Notes: generated from the sequence alone by a model not told the origin. 64,000 nucleotides of DNA from VAZQ01 sp963816745 (GCA_963816745.1 CAWFLQ010000001.1:682001-746000), one strand, 5' to 3'. Positions 28,671-38,311 are shown, numbered from the stretch's first letter. Numbers and translations: made by a program.

Positions 28671-29093
28671 CTAAACGACGCGTTCCCAGGCGAGCTCCTG
28701 GTGCTGCATCATGCCGGCGAAGAGCCGACGCGGCGGATTGAGCATCATGCGTCCGCCTTCGAAACGCACCTGGCGCACCTGCTCGCCGCCGATCCTGCTC
28801 GCCTCGGAGGAGGCATCGACCTTGGTCACCAGCGTCGCGCCGTCGAAGCGGTAGTTTCCGGCATACGACATGAACTGCCGCGGCTCGTCGGGCGGCAAGC
28901 TCGCGCGGCCGTCGCACAGCACCGCCATCATGCGTCCATCGGCCTGGAAGGTGACCAGACCCATCGGCCGCGGCCCGTAAGGCTCGGGCAGAGGCTTGCC
29001 CGCGTCGTCGTGCGCCTTGGTCTCGATCAGACGCCAAGTACCCACAATGCTACCGACAATGCTGCCTACAATGCTGCCGACGCTCTCCGTCAT
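28671..29093 (-). CDS. Lipocalin-like domain protein
   Basis: 140 residues. After a short SIVG repeat the sequence reads GTWRLIETKAHDDAGKPL, YGPRPMGLVTFQADGRMMAVL and FMSYAGNYRFDG, the usual lipocalin-like (PF13924-type) core, probably a small beta barrel. Its start overlaps the B12-subunit stop (ATGA), so translation is coupled. A small ligand-binding barrel between a B12 protein and its GTPase is unusual; role unknown. Confidence 0.82.
   Translation of the reverse strand: MTESVGSIVGSIVGSIVGTWRLIETKAHDDAGKPLPEPYGPRPMGLVTFQADGRMMAVLCDGRASLPPDEPRQFMSYAGNYRFDGATLVTKVDASSEASRIGGEQVRQVRFEGGRMMLNPPRRLFAGMMQHQELAWERVV
29042..29082. repeat. Three-copy 12-bp tandem repeat inside the lipocalin gene
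   Basis: ACAATGCTGCCG-type units occur three times in a row (with T/C and A/G variants), giving the peptide GSIVGSIVGSIVG at the N-terminus. Slippage at such a repeat would change the protein by four residues without breaking the frame. Confidence 0.7.
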
Positions 29094-29530
29094 GTCGCTT
29101 CCTTCGGTTGCCGCGCGGATTCCCGGATCAGATAATCGACGATCTCGGCGATCGACGTGCCCGACAGGAAGACCTGCGCGACGCCCTTGGCCTGCAGCTC
29201 CGGAATGTCCTCCTGCGGAATGATGCCGCCGGCGATGATGCGAATGTCGCTCGCGCCGCCCTCGTCGAGCAAGCGCCGCAGCTTCGGCAGCAGAACCCCG
29301 TGCGAGCCCGACAGGATGCTCACGCCGATCCAGTCGACGTCCTCCTCGATCGCGGCGCGGACGACCTCCTCGGTGGTGCGTCGCAGGCCGGTATAGATCA
29401 CCTCCATGCCGGCATCGAGCAGCCCGCGCGCGACCACGCGTGCGCCGACGTCGTGGCCGTCGAGGCCGACTTTCGCGATCAATACCCGGATTTTCCGGCG
29501 CCGTGCCGGGTCGGACGTCGTCGCGATCAT
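29090..29530 (-). CDS. Cobalamin-binding small subunit of acyl-CoA mutase
   Basis: 146 residues, a free-standing B12-binding domain. It shows KVGLDGHDVGARVVARGL with the D-x-H-x-x-G motif whose histidine replaces the lower ligand of cobalamin, then VSILSGSHGVLLPKL and IIAGGIIPQEDI. The start ATG at 29530 shares a base with the stop of the large subunit (TGATG). Split mutases with a separate B12 subunit include 2-hydroxyisobutyryl-CoA, isobutyryl-CoA and some ethylmalonyl/methylmalonyl-CoA mutases. Confidence 0.93.
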   Translation of the reverse strand: MIATTSDPARRRKIRVLIAKVGLDGHDVGARVVARGLLDAGMEVIYTGLRRTTEEVVRAAIEEDVDWIGVSILSGSHGVLLPKLRRLLDEGGASDIRIIAGGIIPQEDIPELQAKGVAQVFLSGTSIAEIVDYLIRESARQPKEAT

Positions 29531-31246
29531 CAGAAGTCCGTCGATGGTGCGAAAGTGCCGAACCGGCGCCGCCAGACCTCGACGATCTCGCCCACGGTGC
29601 CATAGGCGCGCACGGCCTCGAGTACGCTCGGCACCACGTTGCGGTCCTCGGCCGCGGCGCGGTCGACCTCGGCGAGCGCCGCCTGCACGCGCTTCGAATC
29701 CCGGGAAGCCTTGACCTGCGCGAGCCGTGCTTAGCTGACGCTCGGTCGCCTGCGCGTCGCCGCGGAAGGCGGTGTTCGGCACATCGGGCTTCTGCGGCCA
29801 CATGTTCACCGTGACCCACGGACGCTCGCCGCTGTCGATGGCGCGCTGGCGCCGCACCGCGCCCTCGGTCATGGCGCGCCGGCCGAAGCCCGTGCTGATG
29901 ACGGCCAAGGCGCCGCCGATCCGCTCGATCTGCGCCATGCCGTCGAGAATCTGGCGCTCAACTTCGGAGGTCAGCGTCTCGACATAGTAGGAGCCGCCGA
30001 GCGGATCGATGGTGTCGGCGAAGCCGTGCTCGTTGGCGATGATCTGCTGGGTGCGCAGCGCGACGCGCGCGGAATTCTCGTTCGGCGTCGACACTGCTTC
30101 GTCGTAGCCGGCGAGATAGACGTAGCTCGCGCCGCCCAGCACATAGGCGAGCGTGCCGAAGGCGGTGCGTGGAATGTTGTTGAGCGGCTCCGCCAGCGCC
30201 TCCTGGCCGTGACCGTAGACGGTGGTGCGGCAGGCCATCGCCTCCGCGCTCGTCGCGCCGTAGGTTTCCTTCATCAGGCGCGCCCAGATGCGGCGCAGCG
30301 CGCGCAGGTTCGCGATCGAGACGAAGAAGTCGTGGCGCTCGTCCGGGAACATGTGCAGGAGCGGCGCGACCTGGTCGATGGAAAGCCCCTGCGCCAGCAG
30401 CAGCTCGATATAGTGGCGCGCATTGGCGAGCGCGATCGCCGTGCCCATGCTCGATCCCGCGCCGCCGGCATTGATGTGGTTGACGCACACGGTCATCGGC
30501 GACCAGTTCGGGGCGTGCTCGGCGCACCATGCGACGCAATCGCTGGCGAGCTTCGCGGCGGGCGCGGGCGGCAAAATCTGCGTGCCGCGCGCGATGTATT
30601 CCTTGAGCGGATCGTTCTGCAGATTGACCGTGTAACGCTGCCAGGGAATGCCCTGCTTCTCGCCGAGCGCGGCATAAAGCGCCAGCACGATCGGTCCGAT
30701 CGAGTTGCCGAGCGTGCCGATGCGCTTGACGCTGTCGGCGGGGATGCCGTCGAACATGAGCTCCATGTCCGCGAGCGTGTCGATCGCGACGCCGACATTG
30801 CCGACCTCGGCCGCCGCCATCTCGTGATCGGAATCGTAGCCGCACTGGGTCGGCAGGTCGAGCGCGACCAGGATCTGCTCGGTGCCGATCTCGATCAGCT
30901 TGCGGAAGCGCTGGTTGCTGGACTGTGCATCGCCGAAGCCGACATAGGCCGACACGACGAACGGATCGGTGCGGTTCATGCCGGGCCGGTCACCGCGAGT
31001 GAACGGGTACTCGCCGGGGAAGCCGAGATCGCGCAAATAGTCGAAACCGATCCGATCGAGATGCGCCGGCGTATAGAGCGGCTCGACCGGGATGCCGACA
31101 TCGGTCGAGAATTTCTTGCGGTCAGGGCCGTCCGGCCGCGCCGGCTCGAACGTCTCCTTCGTCCAGCGCGCGCTTTCGCCGGCGATGTCCTTGTCGGCTT
31201 CGGAGTCGTTCGCGTCGAACGCGCCAGGAGGCTTGAAGATGTTCAT
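29530..31246 (-). CDS. B12-dependent acyl-CoA mutase large subunit, divergent (frameshifted)
   Basis: About 571 residues, the size of the catalytic subunit of split mutases. Family motifs: YPFTRGDRPGMNR, FDLPTQMGYDSDH-like (LDLPTQCGYDSDH), NLQNDPLKEYIARGTQILPP, NHINAGGAGSSMGTA, EALAEPLNNIPRTA. R220 and H257 match R207 and H244 of methylmalonyl-CoA mutase, and Y101 matches its Y89, but the arginine-rich stretch before it (MYRGRPWTMRQ) is replaced by MNRTDPFVVSA. An extra base near 29735 shifts the last ~65 codons, which resume as ARLAQVKASRDSKRVQAAL. Seven bases behind the upstream binding-protein gene. Confidence 0.9.
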
Positions 31247-31253
31247 TGCGCGG

Positions 31254-32249
31254 TCACTCCGCCTTTAATCCGAGCTGCTTGATCACCGGCGTCCAACGGT
31301 CGATCTCGCTGCGCAGGAAACCGCCGAGCTCTTCCGGCGAGGAGCCGACGAGATCGATCGCCGCCACGCGCTCGCCGAGCGGCAACGCCAGAATGCGTTT
31401 CATCTCGGCATTGAGCTTGGCGATGATGGGCTTCGGCGTGCCCGCGGGCGCGAGCAGTCCATACCACTCCATGGCCAGCAGGTCGAACCCCTGCTCGCGG
31501 AACGTCGGCACGTTCGGAAGCGCGGCATGGCGCTTGTCGGACGTCACCCCGAGCGCGCGCACGAGCCCGGCTTGGTATTGCGGCAGCGCCTGGGTGACGG
31601 TGGCCCAGGTCATCGGGATCTGTCCGGCGAGAACGTCGTTCAAGGCCGGCGTGCCGCCGCGATAGACCAGATGCGTCATCTCGATGCCGACCTGAATCTT
31701 GAATTGCTCGGCCGTGAGATGCGTCATGCTGGCAAGGCCGGCGGAGCCGAAATTGATGGTCCCGGGCTTGGCCTTGGCGAGCGTGACCAGCTCCTTCACG
31801 TCCTTGGGCGGGAACGAGGGATGCACATATGGCACGATGGGCGCGCGGCCGAGTAGGCTGATGGGCTCGAAATCCTTCAACGCGTCGTAAGGTAGCGTCG
31901 GATTGAGCGCCGGATTGGTGGTGTGATTGCTCACCACGATGATGAGCGTGTAGCCGTCGGGTTCGGCTTTCGCCGCCGCTTGTGTCCCGATCACGGTGGC
32001 GGCGCCGGGCCGCGTCTCGACGATCACGCTCTGCCCCCAGTTCTCGGTCATCTTCTGTCCGATCACGCGGGCCAGAATGTCGGTCGATCCGCCCGGCGCA
32101 AACGGCACGATGATCTTGATCGGCTTGTCCGGATACTTGTCGGCCGGCGATTGTGCGTCCGCGCCGGTGGCGACGAACACGGCCGTCGCCGCGCCGAGCA
32201 CCACCGTGCGAACCAAAGCAACGCACCTCGCGAAAAATCCCTTCGTCAC
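31254..32249 (-). CDS. Tripartite tricarboxylate transporter (Bug/TctC) substrate-binding protein
   Basis: 331 residues. GTG start at 32249 behind AGGAGAGAAAC. Signal peptide to about TGADA, then DKYPDKPIKIIVPFAPGGSTDILARVIG. VYRGGTPALNDVLAGQIP and the ending KQLGLKAE are typical. Only seven bases precede the mutase start, so this binding protein is the first gene of the mutase operon and its ligand may be the acid fed to the mutase after CoA activation. Confidence 0.92.
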   Translation of the reverse strand: MTKGFFARCVALVRTVVLGAATAVFVATGADAQSPADKYPDKPIKIIVPFAPGGSTDILARVIGQKMTENWGQSVIVETRPGAATVIGTQAAAKAEPDGYTLIIVVSNHTTNPALNPTLPYDALKDFEPISLLGRAPIVPYVHPSFPPKDVKELVTLAKAKPGTINFGSAGLASMTHLTAEQFKIQVGIEMTHLVYRGGTPALNDVLAGQIPMTWATVTQALPQYQAGLVRALGVTSDKRHAALPNVPTFREQGFDLLAMEWYGLLAPAGTPKPIIAKLNAEMKRILALPLGERVAAIDLVGSSPEELGGFLRSEIDRWTPVIKQLGLKAE

Positions 32250-32306
32250 GTTTCTCTCCTTTGCGTTCCCGGCCCGGCTATGCCCGGGTTCCTTCTTGCA
32301 TTCAGG

Positions 32307-32473
32307 CTAGTGCGGTGGCTCTGACGTTCCGATCAGTCTCGCGGCACGTTCTTCATCGGAACGTCAGAGCCAAAACCGCACTAGAACCATAAACTTGCTA
32401 GTGTCCCTTTGCTTCCAACGTTCGCACCCGAGCGTGCTGCAATGTGATGCGAACGTTGGAAGCGGGACACTAG
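32307..32473. repeat. A-B hairpin doublet, copy 1
   Basis: Hairpin A at 32307-32384: ends CTAGTGCGGT/ACCGCACTAG, main stem GGCTCTGACGTTCCGA with its exact inverse, an AAA bulge in the right arm. A 13-base spacer follows. Hairpin B at 32398-32473: ends CTAGTGTCCC/GGGACACTAG, TTT bulge in the left arm, stem GCTTCCAACGTTCGCA with its exact inverse. The bulges face each other across the spacer. It lies between two binding-protein genes that read leftward. Confidence 0.92.
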
Positions 32474-32524
32474 CCGGATACTGGTTAGCGTCCGGTTCGC
32501 GTCTTGGCGGGAAAATGCCATGGA

Positions 32525-33508
32525 TCATTCAACCTTCAAACCGGAAGCTGCGATGACACGCTCCCAGCGCTCGACATCCTTCTCGAGATAGGTGCGAAAT
32601 TCCTGCGGCGTGTCACCGACCACGACGGCGCCGAGCGCCTTGAGACGTTCGACCGTCTCCACCTTCGCGAGCGAGTTTCGCGCCGCGTCGTTGAGTTTCT
32701 TCACGACGGCATCGGGCGTGCCGGCCGGCGCCAGCATTCCAACCCAGGGAGCGGTGTCCTCGAAATTCGCGATGCCCTGCTCGGCCATGGTCGGCACGTC
32801 GGGATAGTCGGGGTGGCGCTTCACCGTGCCAACGACGATCACCTTCAGCTGCTTCTGCGCGACCTGATCGGCGATGCCGATCATCGGATAGAACATGAAG
32901 CTCACCCGGCCGGCGATGACCTCGGCGAGGGCCGGCGCGTTGCCGCGGTAGGGCACATGCGTCATCTTCACGCCGGCCTGGCGTTCGAGCACGGCGGTGG
33001 CGAGATGTGCCGAGCTGAAATTCCCCGCCGAGCCGAAGGTGATCGTGTCGGGCTTGGCCTTGGCGAGCGCTATCAGCTCCTGGACCGAATTGAACGGCGC
33101 GCCGGGATGCGTGACGAGGAGCAGCGGCAGCGTCGCCGCCAGCGTGATCGGCGCGAAGTCTTTCACCGGATGATATTTCGCTTCCTTGCTGGTGATGCGA
33201 TTGACGTTGTGCGAGAGCGAGGCGAACAGCAGCGTATAGCCGTCCGTCTCGGCGCGCGCGACGGTTTCGGTCGCCAGCAGCGCGTTGGCACCCGTCCTGT
33301 TCTCGACGATGACGCTCTGGTCGAAGGCAATGCTCATGTCCTTGGCGAGGAGCCGCGCGATCACGTCGGTGGGCCCGCCCGCGGCGAAGCCGACGATGAT
33401 CCTCACCGGCTTGGCGGGATAGGTTTGCGCCGTGGCCGGGCCAAGGGCCGATATCGCGGCCAATGCCGCCAGCACGATTGCACCTGCAAGCCTCGCGGTT
33501 CTTGCCAC
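32525..33508 (-). CDS. Tripartite tricarboxylate transporter (Bug/TctC) substrate-binding protein
   Basis: 327 residues. The GTG at 33508 is the chosen start: GGGAGGAC lies just upstream and no ATG exists between it and the signal peptide (ARTARLAGAIVLAALAAISALGPATA). Mature part begins QTYPAKPVRIIVGFAAGGPTDVIARLLAK; VPYRGNAPALAEVIAGRV follows. It is divergent from a LysR regulator at 33706, which probably controls it. No TctA/TctB nearby. Confidence 0.92.
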   Translation of the reverse strand: MARTARLAGAIVLAALAAISALGPATAQTYPAKPVRIIVGFAAGGPTDVIARLLAKDMSIAFDQSVIVENRTGANALLATETVARAETDGYTLLFASLSHNVNRITSKEAKYHPVKDFAPITLAATLPLLLVTHPGAPFNSVQELIALAKAKPDTITFGSAGNFSSAHLATAVLERQAGVKMTHVPYRGNAPALAEVIAGRVSFMFYPMIGIADQVAQKQLKVIVVGTVKRHPDYPDVPTMAEQGIANFEDTAPWVGMLAPAGTPDAVVKKLNDAARNSLAKVETVERLKALGAVVVGDTPQEFRTYLEKDVERWERVIAASGLKVE

Positions 33509-33705
33509 GTCGTCCTCCCTCGGCGTTCCCTTCGGCTCGTCCTCGGCGTTCGGGACGATTGTTTCCGATTCGTGCGCGACGGTGCAGGTCTTGGTGCCCG
33601 CAATGGGTGTCGTCGCGCTTCGTTCGAGCCATATTGCACCGGGGCGCGGACGCGGCCAATATGCTGGAAATACGAACACATTGTTTCGAAATTGGAAACC
33701 GAGCC

Positions 33706-34641
33706 ATGGATCGCCTGCGCTGCATCGAGGTGTTCGTCGAGGTGGCCCGCGACGGAAGCTTCACCGGCGCGGCCCGGCGGCTCGGCATGTCGAAGGGGAC
33801 GGCAACCAAGCACGTGGCCTGGCTCGAGCAGTCGCTCGGCGCCAAGCTCATGAACCGGACCACCAAGCATGTCGGCCTCACCGAGGCCGGCGTGCAGGCG
33901 CTCGACCAAGGCCGGCTCCTGCTCGCGGGCTACGAGGAGATCGGCGCCGGCGCGCGCGATCTGGTCCGCAAGCCACGCGGGATCGTTCGGGTGGGCACAC
34001 CGCCGTCGTTCGGGACCCACCATCTGCTGCCGCTGGTGGCGCGGTTCACGGAACGCTTCCCCGAGATCCGGATCCTGCTGCTGCTCGACGACGGTAGCGC
34101 CAACCTGATCGCGCAAGGTCTGGACCTGTCGGTTCGCATCGGGCCGGCGCCCGAGGACACCGGATATGGCGCGCTTGCGCTCACCAAGGCGCCGCAGGTG
34201 CTGGTGGCGTCGAAAGCCTATCTGCGGCGGCACGGCTCGCCGCAATCGCCGGCCGATCTGGCGCGCCACAATTGTCTCGTGCATTCGCTGAAATCGCCGA
34301 CCAACATCTGGCGCTTCACGTCGGCCGCCGGCGAGGTGTCCATGCGGGTGCGTGGCACCATCTGCTCGAATTTCGGCGAGGCGCTCAAGCAGGCGGCATT
34401 GCTGGGGCACGGCATCTCGATGCACCCGACCTACATGGTGTCGGACGATCTGAAGTCCGGGCGTCTCGCGCTGGTGCTGCCGGACTACGAGCCGCTCGGG
34501 CTCGACATCTACGTCGTCTATCCGACACGGGAGCATCTGCCGGCGCGCACGCGCAGATTCCTGGAATTCCTGAAACGTTGGGCGAGAACACCGCCGGATT
34601 GGGCCGTGCCTACCTCCCGGACCAGGCCGTTCGCCAGCTAA
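33706..34641 (+). CDS. LysR-family transcriptional regulator
   Basis: 311 residues. Helix-turn-helix at residues 1-60: CIEVFVEVARDGSFTGAARRLGMSKGTATKHVAWLEQ, then LMNRTTKHVGLTEAG, typical LysR. The effector domain begins GIVRVGTPPSFG. It is transcribed away from the binding-protein gene at 33508 with 197 bases between, the classic layout for a LysR protein controlling its neighbour in response to a small acid. Confidence 0.93.
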   Translation: MDRLRCIEVFVEVARDGSFTGAARRLGMSKGTATKHVAWLEQSLGAKLMNRTTKHVGLTEAGVQALDQGRLLLAGYEEIGAGARDLVRKPRGIVRVGTPPSFGTHHLLPLVARFTERFPEIRILLLLDDGSANLIAQGLDLSVRIGPAPEDTGYGALALTKAPQVLVASKAYLRRHGSPQSPADLARHNCLVHSLKSPTNIWRFTSAAGEVSMRVRGTICSNFGEALKQAALLGHGISMHPTYMVSDDLKSGRLALVLPDYEPLGLDIYVVYPTREHLPARTRRFLEFLKRWARTPPDWAVPTSRTRPFAS

Positions 34642-34714
34642 GATGCGACAAACACCGGAAGCTGATGGTACGGTCGCAAGAACGGCAAGGCGCCAACAAG
34701 GAGCAATACACGCC

Positions 34715-35119
34715 ATGGCACGCATTCGGCACATCGCCCTCGTCGTCAAGGACCTGGAGAAGACGGCGACGTTCTACGAGAAAGCGCTAGGCCTCATCCG
34801 CTCCGAGATGTCGGAAGGGCCGACGGCGCGCCGCATCTATATGAGCGACGGCGAGGTCAACCTGGCGCTGCTGCAATACAAGAGCGAGGTCGGCTCCGGC
34901 CTCAAGGACCCGCAGGATTTCGTCGGCGTCCATCACTTCGGCTTCCAGGTGGACGACCTGAAGGAACAACAGGCGGCGATCGAAGCAGCGGGCGGGGAGT
35001 TCTTCTTCGATCTCGGTGAGGAAGGCGACGAGGGCTTCGAGCGCAAGTTCAAGGATCCGGACGGAATCATCTTCGACATCAACGATTCCGGTTGGGTGAT
35101 GACGTCTGGCAAGAAGTGA
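34715..35119 (+). CDS. VOC (glyoxalase/bleomycin-resistance) family protein
   Basis: 134 residues, one vicinal-oxygen-chelate domain. Candidate metal ligands are H6 (RIRHIALVVKDLEK), H73/H74 (GVHHFGFQVDDL) and the D/E near the C-terminus (DPDGIIFDIND). The methylmalonyl-CoA epimerase and glyoxalase groups share this layout, but nothing fixes the substrate. ATG follows AAGGAGCAAT. It converges with the RND pump gene. Confidence 0.88.
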   Translation: MARIRHIALVVKDLEKTATFYEKALGLIRSEMSEGPTARRIYMSDGEVNLALLQYKSEVGSGLKDPQDFVGVHHFGFQVDDLKEQQAAIEAAGGEFFFDLGEEGDEGFERKFKDPDGIIFDINDSGWVMTSGKK

Positions 35120-35185
35120 CTGCTGCTGACGACGCGATCACCGCTGCGATGAACGTGACGTCAGATCCCTGACGACGTCGATGAG

Positions 35186-38100
35186 CTACTCCGCCGCGAC
35201 GACGCGTATCCGTTCGGCGTCGCGTTCCCCATCCTGCTTGTCGCCCCTGAGCCAGACCTGCACGCGGTCGAGATAGAGATAGACGACCGGCGTGGTGTAG
35301 AGCGTCAGCAACTGGCTGAGCGCGAGCCCGCCGACCATGGAATAGCCGAGCGGCTGGCGCAGCTCCGAGCCGGTGCCGTGGCCGAAGGCGAGCGGAATGC
35401 CGGCGAGCATCGCCGCCGCCGTGGTCATCAGGATCGGACGGAAGCGCAACAGGCAGGCTTCGCGGATCGCCGCGATCGGCGGCATGTGACGGTCGCGCTC
35501 GGCACTGATGGCGAAGTCGACCAGCATGATGCCGTTCTTCTTGACGATGCCGATCAGGAGAATGATCCCGATGATGCCGATCACCGACAGGTCCATGTGG
35601 CCGAGGCTCAACGCCAACAGCGCACCGACGCCGGCCGATGGCAGCGTCGACAGGATGGTCAGTGGGTGGATGAAGCTCTCGTAGAGCACGCCCAGGATGA
35701 TGTAGACCACGATGAGGGCCGCGCCGATCAAGGCCGGCTCGCTCGACAGCGACGACTGGAACGCCTGTGCGTTGCCCGAGAAGCTCCCGATGACCGACGA
35801 CGGCATGCCGATCTCGCGCGCGGCCTGGGTGATGGCGCCGACCGCGTCACCGAGCGCGACACCGGCGCGCAGGTTGAAGGTGAGCGTTGCCGACGGGAAC
35901 TGGCCCTGGTGCGACACGGACAGCGGTCCGACCTTGCTCGAATTGACGTTGACCAGCGCCGACAGCGGCACGGCGGCGCCGGTGAGCGGCGACTTCACGT
36001 AGATGCGGTCGAGCGACGCCAGCGTCGCCTGCAACTCGGGCGTGATCTCCAGGATGATCCAATAGGTGTTGAGCTGGGTGAAATACTGCGTGATCTGCCG
36101 CTGGCCGTAGGCGTCGTTGAGTGTGTCGTCGATCATCTGCGGCGAGATGCCGAAGCGCGCGGCCTGGTCGCGGTTGATGGCGACCTCGAGTTGCGGTGCG
36201 CTTGCCAGGAGATCGCTTGCGACGTCCGCGAGTTGCGGCAGCGTGCGCATCTTCTCCAGCATCTTTTGGGACCACTCGTTGAGCTCGGAGATGTTGGCGT
36301 CCTGCAGCGTATATTGGAAGCCGCCGCGCGAAATCCGGCCGCCGACGGTGATGTCCTGCGTGGGCTGCAGGTAAAGGTTCGCCCCTTGCACTTTGGCGAG
36401 CTGTGGCCGCAGCCGGTCGATGATCTGCGAGGCGGTCGCGGTGCGCTCGTCGCGCGGCTTGAGCACGATGAAGAACCGTCCGGTATTCCCGGCATTGGCG
36501 CCGCCGCCGCTGCCCGTCTGGGCGCCGAAGCCCGCGATGTCGGAGTCGCGCAGCAGCACCTCTCCGAGCGCGCGTTGCAGCCGCATCATTTCCTGCGGCG
36601 ACACTTCCTGCGCGGCCTCCGACAGGCCGGAGATCAAGCCGGTGTCCTGGATCGGAAAGAACCCTTTGGGAATCTGGATTCCCATGACGACTGTCAGCGC
36701 CAAGGTGGCGAAGAACACGCCGAGCGTGATGGCCTGGTGGCGGAGCACGATATCGAGCGTGCGCCGGTAGAACGCCAGCATGCCGTCGAAGACTGCCTCT
36801 ACAGCACGATACAGCCGGCCGTGCTGGTGCGTGTGCCTGTGCATGAAGCGCGCGCACAGCATGGGTGCGAGCGTCAGCGATACCACCGCCGAGACCACGA
36901 TCGATGCCGTGACTGTCAAGGCGAACTCGCGGAACAGCCGCCCGATGATCCCGCCCATGAGCAACAGCGGAATGAACACCGCGATCAGCGAGCAGCTGAT
37001 TGACAACACCGTGAAGCCGATCTCGCGCGAGCCCGTGAGCGCCGCCTCGAGCGGCGACGCGCCGTCCTCGATGTGGCGATAGATGTTCTCGACTACGACG
37101 ATGGCGTCGTCGACCACGAAGCCGACGGCGATCGTCAGCGCCATCAGCGACAGGTTGTCGAGGCTGAAGTTGAGCAGGTACATCGCGGCGCAGGAGCCGA
37201 GGATCGCCAGCGGTACGGTGATGCTCGGGATGAACGTCGCCCAGAAATTGCGCAGGAACAGCAGAATCACCATGACCACCAGACCGATGGTGAGCGCCAG
37301 GGTGAACTCGACGTCGCGCACGGAGGCGCGGATGGTTATGGTGCGGTCGAGCACGGTCTCGACCTTGATGGAGGGCGGGATGTTGGCGGTGAGGCGCGGC
37401 AACTGCGCTTTGATCTGATCGACGGTCTCGATGACGTTGGCGCCGGGCTGCTTGAAGATGATCAGCAGGATCGCCCGTTCGTTGTTCTGATAGGCGGAGA
37501 CGTTGCGGTCCGACGGCTCGAGCACGGCATGGCCCACGTCGCGCACCCGGATGGCCGCGCCGTTGCGGTAGGCCAGGATCACGTCGTCGTATTGCGCGGC
37601 AACGGTGAGCTGGTCGTTGGCGGCGATCGTGAAGCTGGTCTTGGGCGTATTGAGCGTGCCCTTGGCGGCGTTGGTGGTGGCGCTGACGATGGTGCCGCGG
37701 ATGTCCTCGAGGGTGAGCCCGCTCGACGCGAGCTTCGCCGGATCGACCTGGATACGGATGGCCGGCTTCTGGTCGCCACCGATCACCACCTGCGCGACGC
37801 CCGGCACCTGCGAGAGTTGTTGGGCGAGAAAATTGTCGGCGAAGTCGTCGATCGTGGTGAGCGGCAGCGTGTCGGAACGTGCGGCGAGGATGAGGATCGG
37901 GGCGTCGGCGGGGTTGGTCTTGCGGTAGGTCGGCGGCGTCGACAGGTTTTGCGGCAAGGTCTTGCCGGCGGCGGTGATCGCCGCCTGCACGTCCTGGGCG
38001 GCGGCATCGATGTTCCGGTTGAGCTGGAACTGGATCACGATCGTGGTGGCGCCGAGCGTGCTTGTCGACGTCATTTCGGTCACGCCGGCGATCTGTCCGA

Positions 38101-38311
38101 ACTGGCGCTCCAGCGGGGCGGCCACCGATGACGCCATCGTTTCGGCACTGGCGCCCTGGAAGGTCGCCTGCACCTGGATGGTCGGAAAGTCGACCTGCGG
38201 CAGCGGTGCGACCGGCAGGAACGGATAGGACACGATGCCGACGAAGGCGAGCGCCGCCATCAGCAGCGAGGTCGCGACCGGCCGCCGGATGAAAGGCTCG
38301 GAGAGGTTCAC
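35186..38311 (-). CDS. RND efflux pump inner-membrane transporter (HAE1/MdtB-MdtC type)
   Basis: 1041 residues, the full RND length: MNLSEPFIRRPVATSLLMAAL at the start, two periplasmic loops and two groups of membrane helices. VGFVVDDAIVVVENIYRHIE holds the paired aspartates of proton relay; GGIIGRLFREFALTVTASI and the second-half IGIVKKNGIMLVDFAI are family motifs. GTG start overlapping the adaptor stop (GTGA). With the adaptor it should export drugs or other hydrophobic compounds; no outer-membrane channel gene is adjacent, so it would borrow one. Confidence 0.95.
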   Translation of the reverse strand: MNLSEPFIRRPVATSLLMAALAFVGIVSYPFLPVAPLPQVDFPTIQVQATFQGASAETMASSVAAPLERQFGQIAGVTEMTSTSTLGATTIVIQFQLNRNIDAAAQDVQAAITAAGKTLPQNLSTPPTYRKTNPADAPILILAARSDTLPLTTIDDFADNFLAQQLSQVPGVAQVVIGGDQKPAIRIQVDPAKLASSGLTLEDIRGTIVSATTNAAKGTLNTPKTSFTIAANDQLTVAAQYDDVILAYRNGAAIRVRDVGHAVLEPSDRNVSAYQNNERAILLIIFKQPGANVIETVDQIKAQLPRLTANIPPSIKVETVLDRTITIRASVRDVEFTLALTIGLVVMVILLFLRNFWATFIPSITVPLAILGSCAAMYLLNFSLDNLSLMALTIAVGFVVDDAIVVVENIYRHIEDGASPLEAALTGSREIGFTVLSISCSLIAVFIPLLLMGGIIGRLFREFALTVTASIVVSAVVSLTLAPMLCARFMHRHTHQHGRLYRAVEAVFDGMLAFYRRTLDIVLRHQAITLGVFFATLALTVVMGIQIPKGFFPIQDTGLISGLSEAAQEVSPQEMMRLQRALGEVLLRDSDIAGFGAQTGSGGGANAGNTGRFFIVLKPRDERTATASQIIDRLRPQLAKVQGANLYLQPTQDITVGGRISRGGFQYTLQDANISELNEWSQKMLEKMRTLPQLADVASDLLASAPQLEVAINRDQAARFGISPQMIDDTLNDAYGQRQITQYFTQLNTYWIILEITPELQATLASLDRIYVKSPLTGAAVPLSALVNVNSSKVGPLSVSHQGQFPSATLTFNLRAGVALGDAVGAITQAAREIGMPSSVIGSFSGNAQAFQSSLSSEPALIGAALIVVYIILGVLYESFIHPLTILSTLPSAGVGALLALSLGHMDLSVIGIIGIILLIGIVKKNGIMLVDFAISAERDRHMPPIAAIREACLLRFRPILMTTAAAMLAGIPLAFGHGTGSELRQPLGYSMVGGLALSQLLTLYTTPVVYLYLDRVQVWLRGDKQDGERDAERIRVVAAE

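Noticed and set aside
35157..35172. CGTCAG/CTGACG six-base hairpin between the VOC and RND genes as terminator
   Set aside because: Stem is too short and has no T-run.
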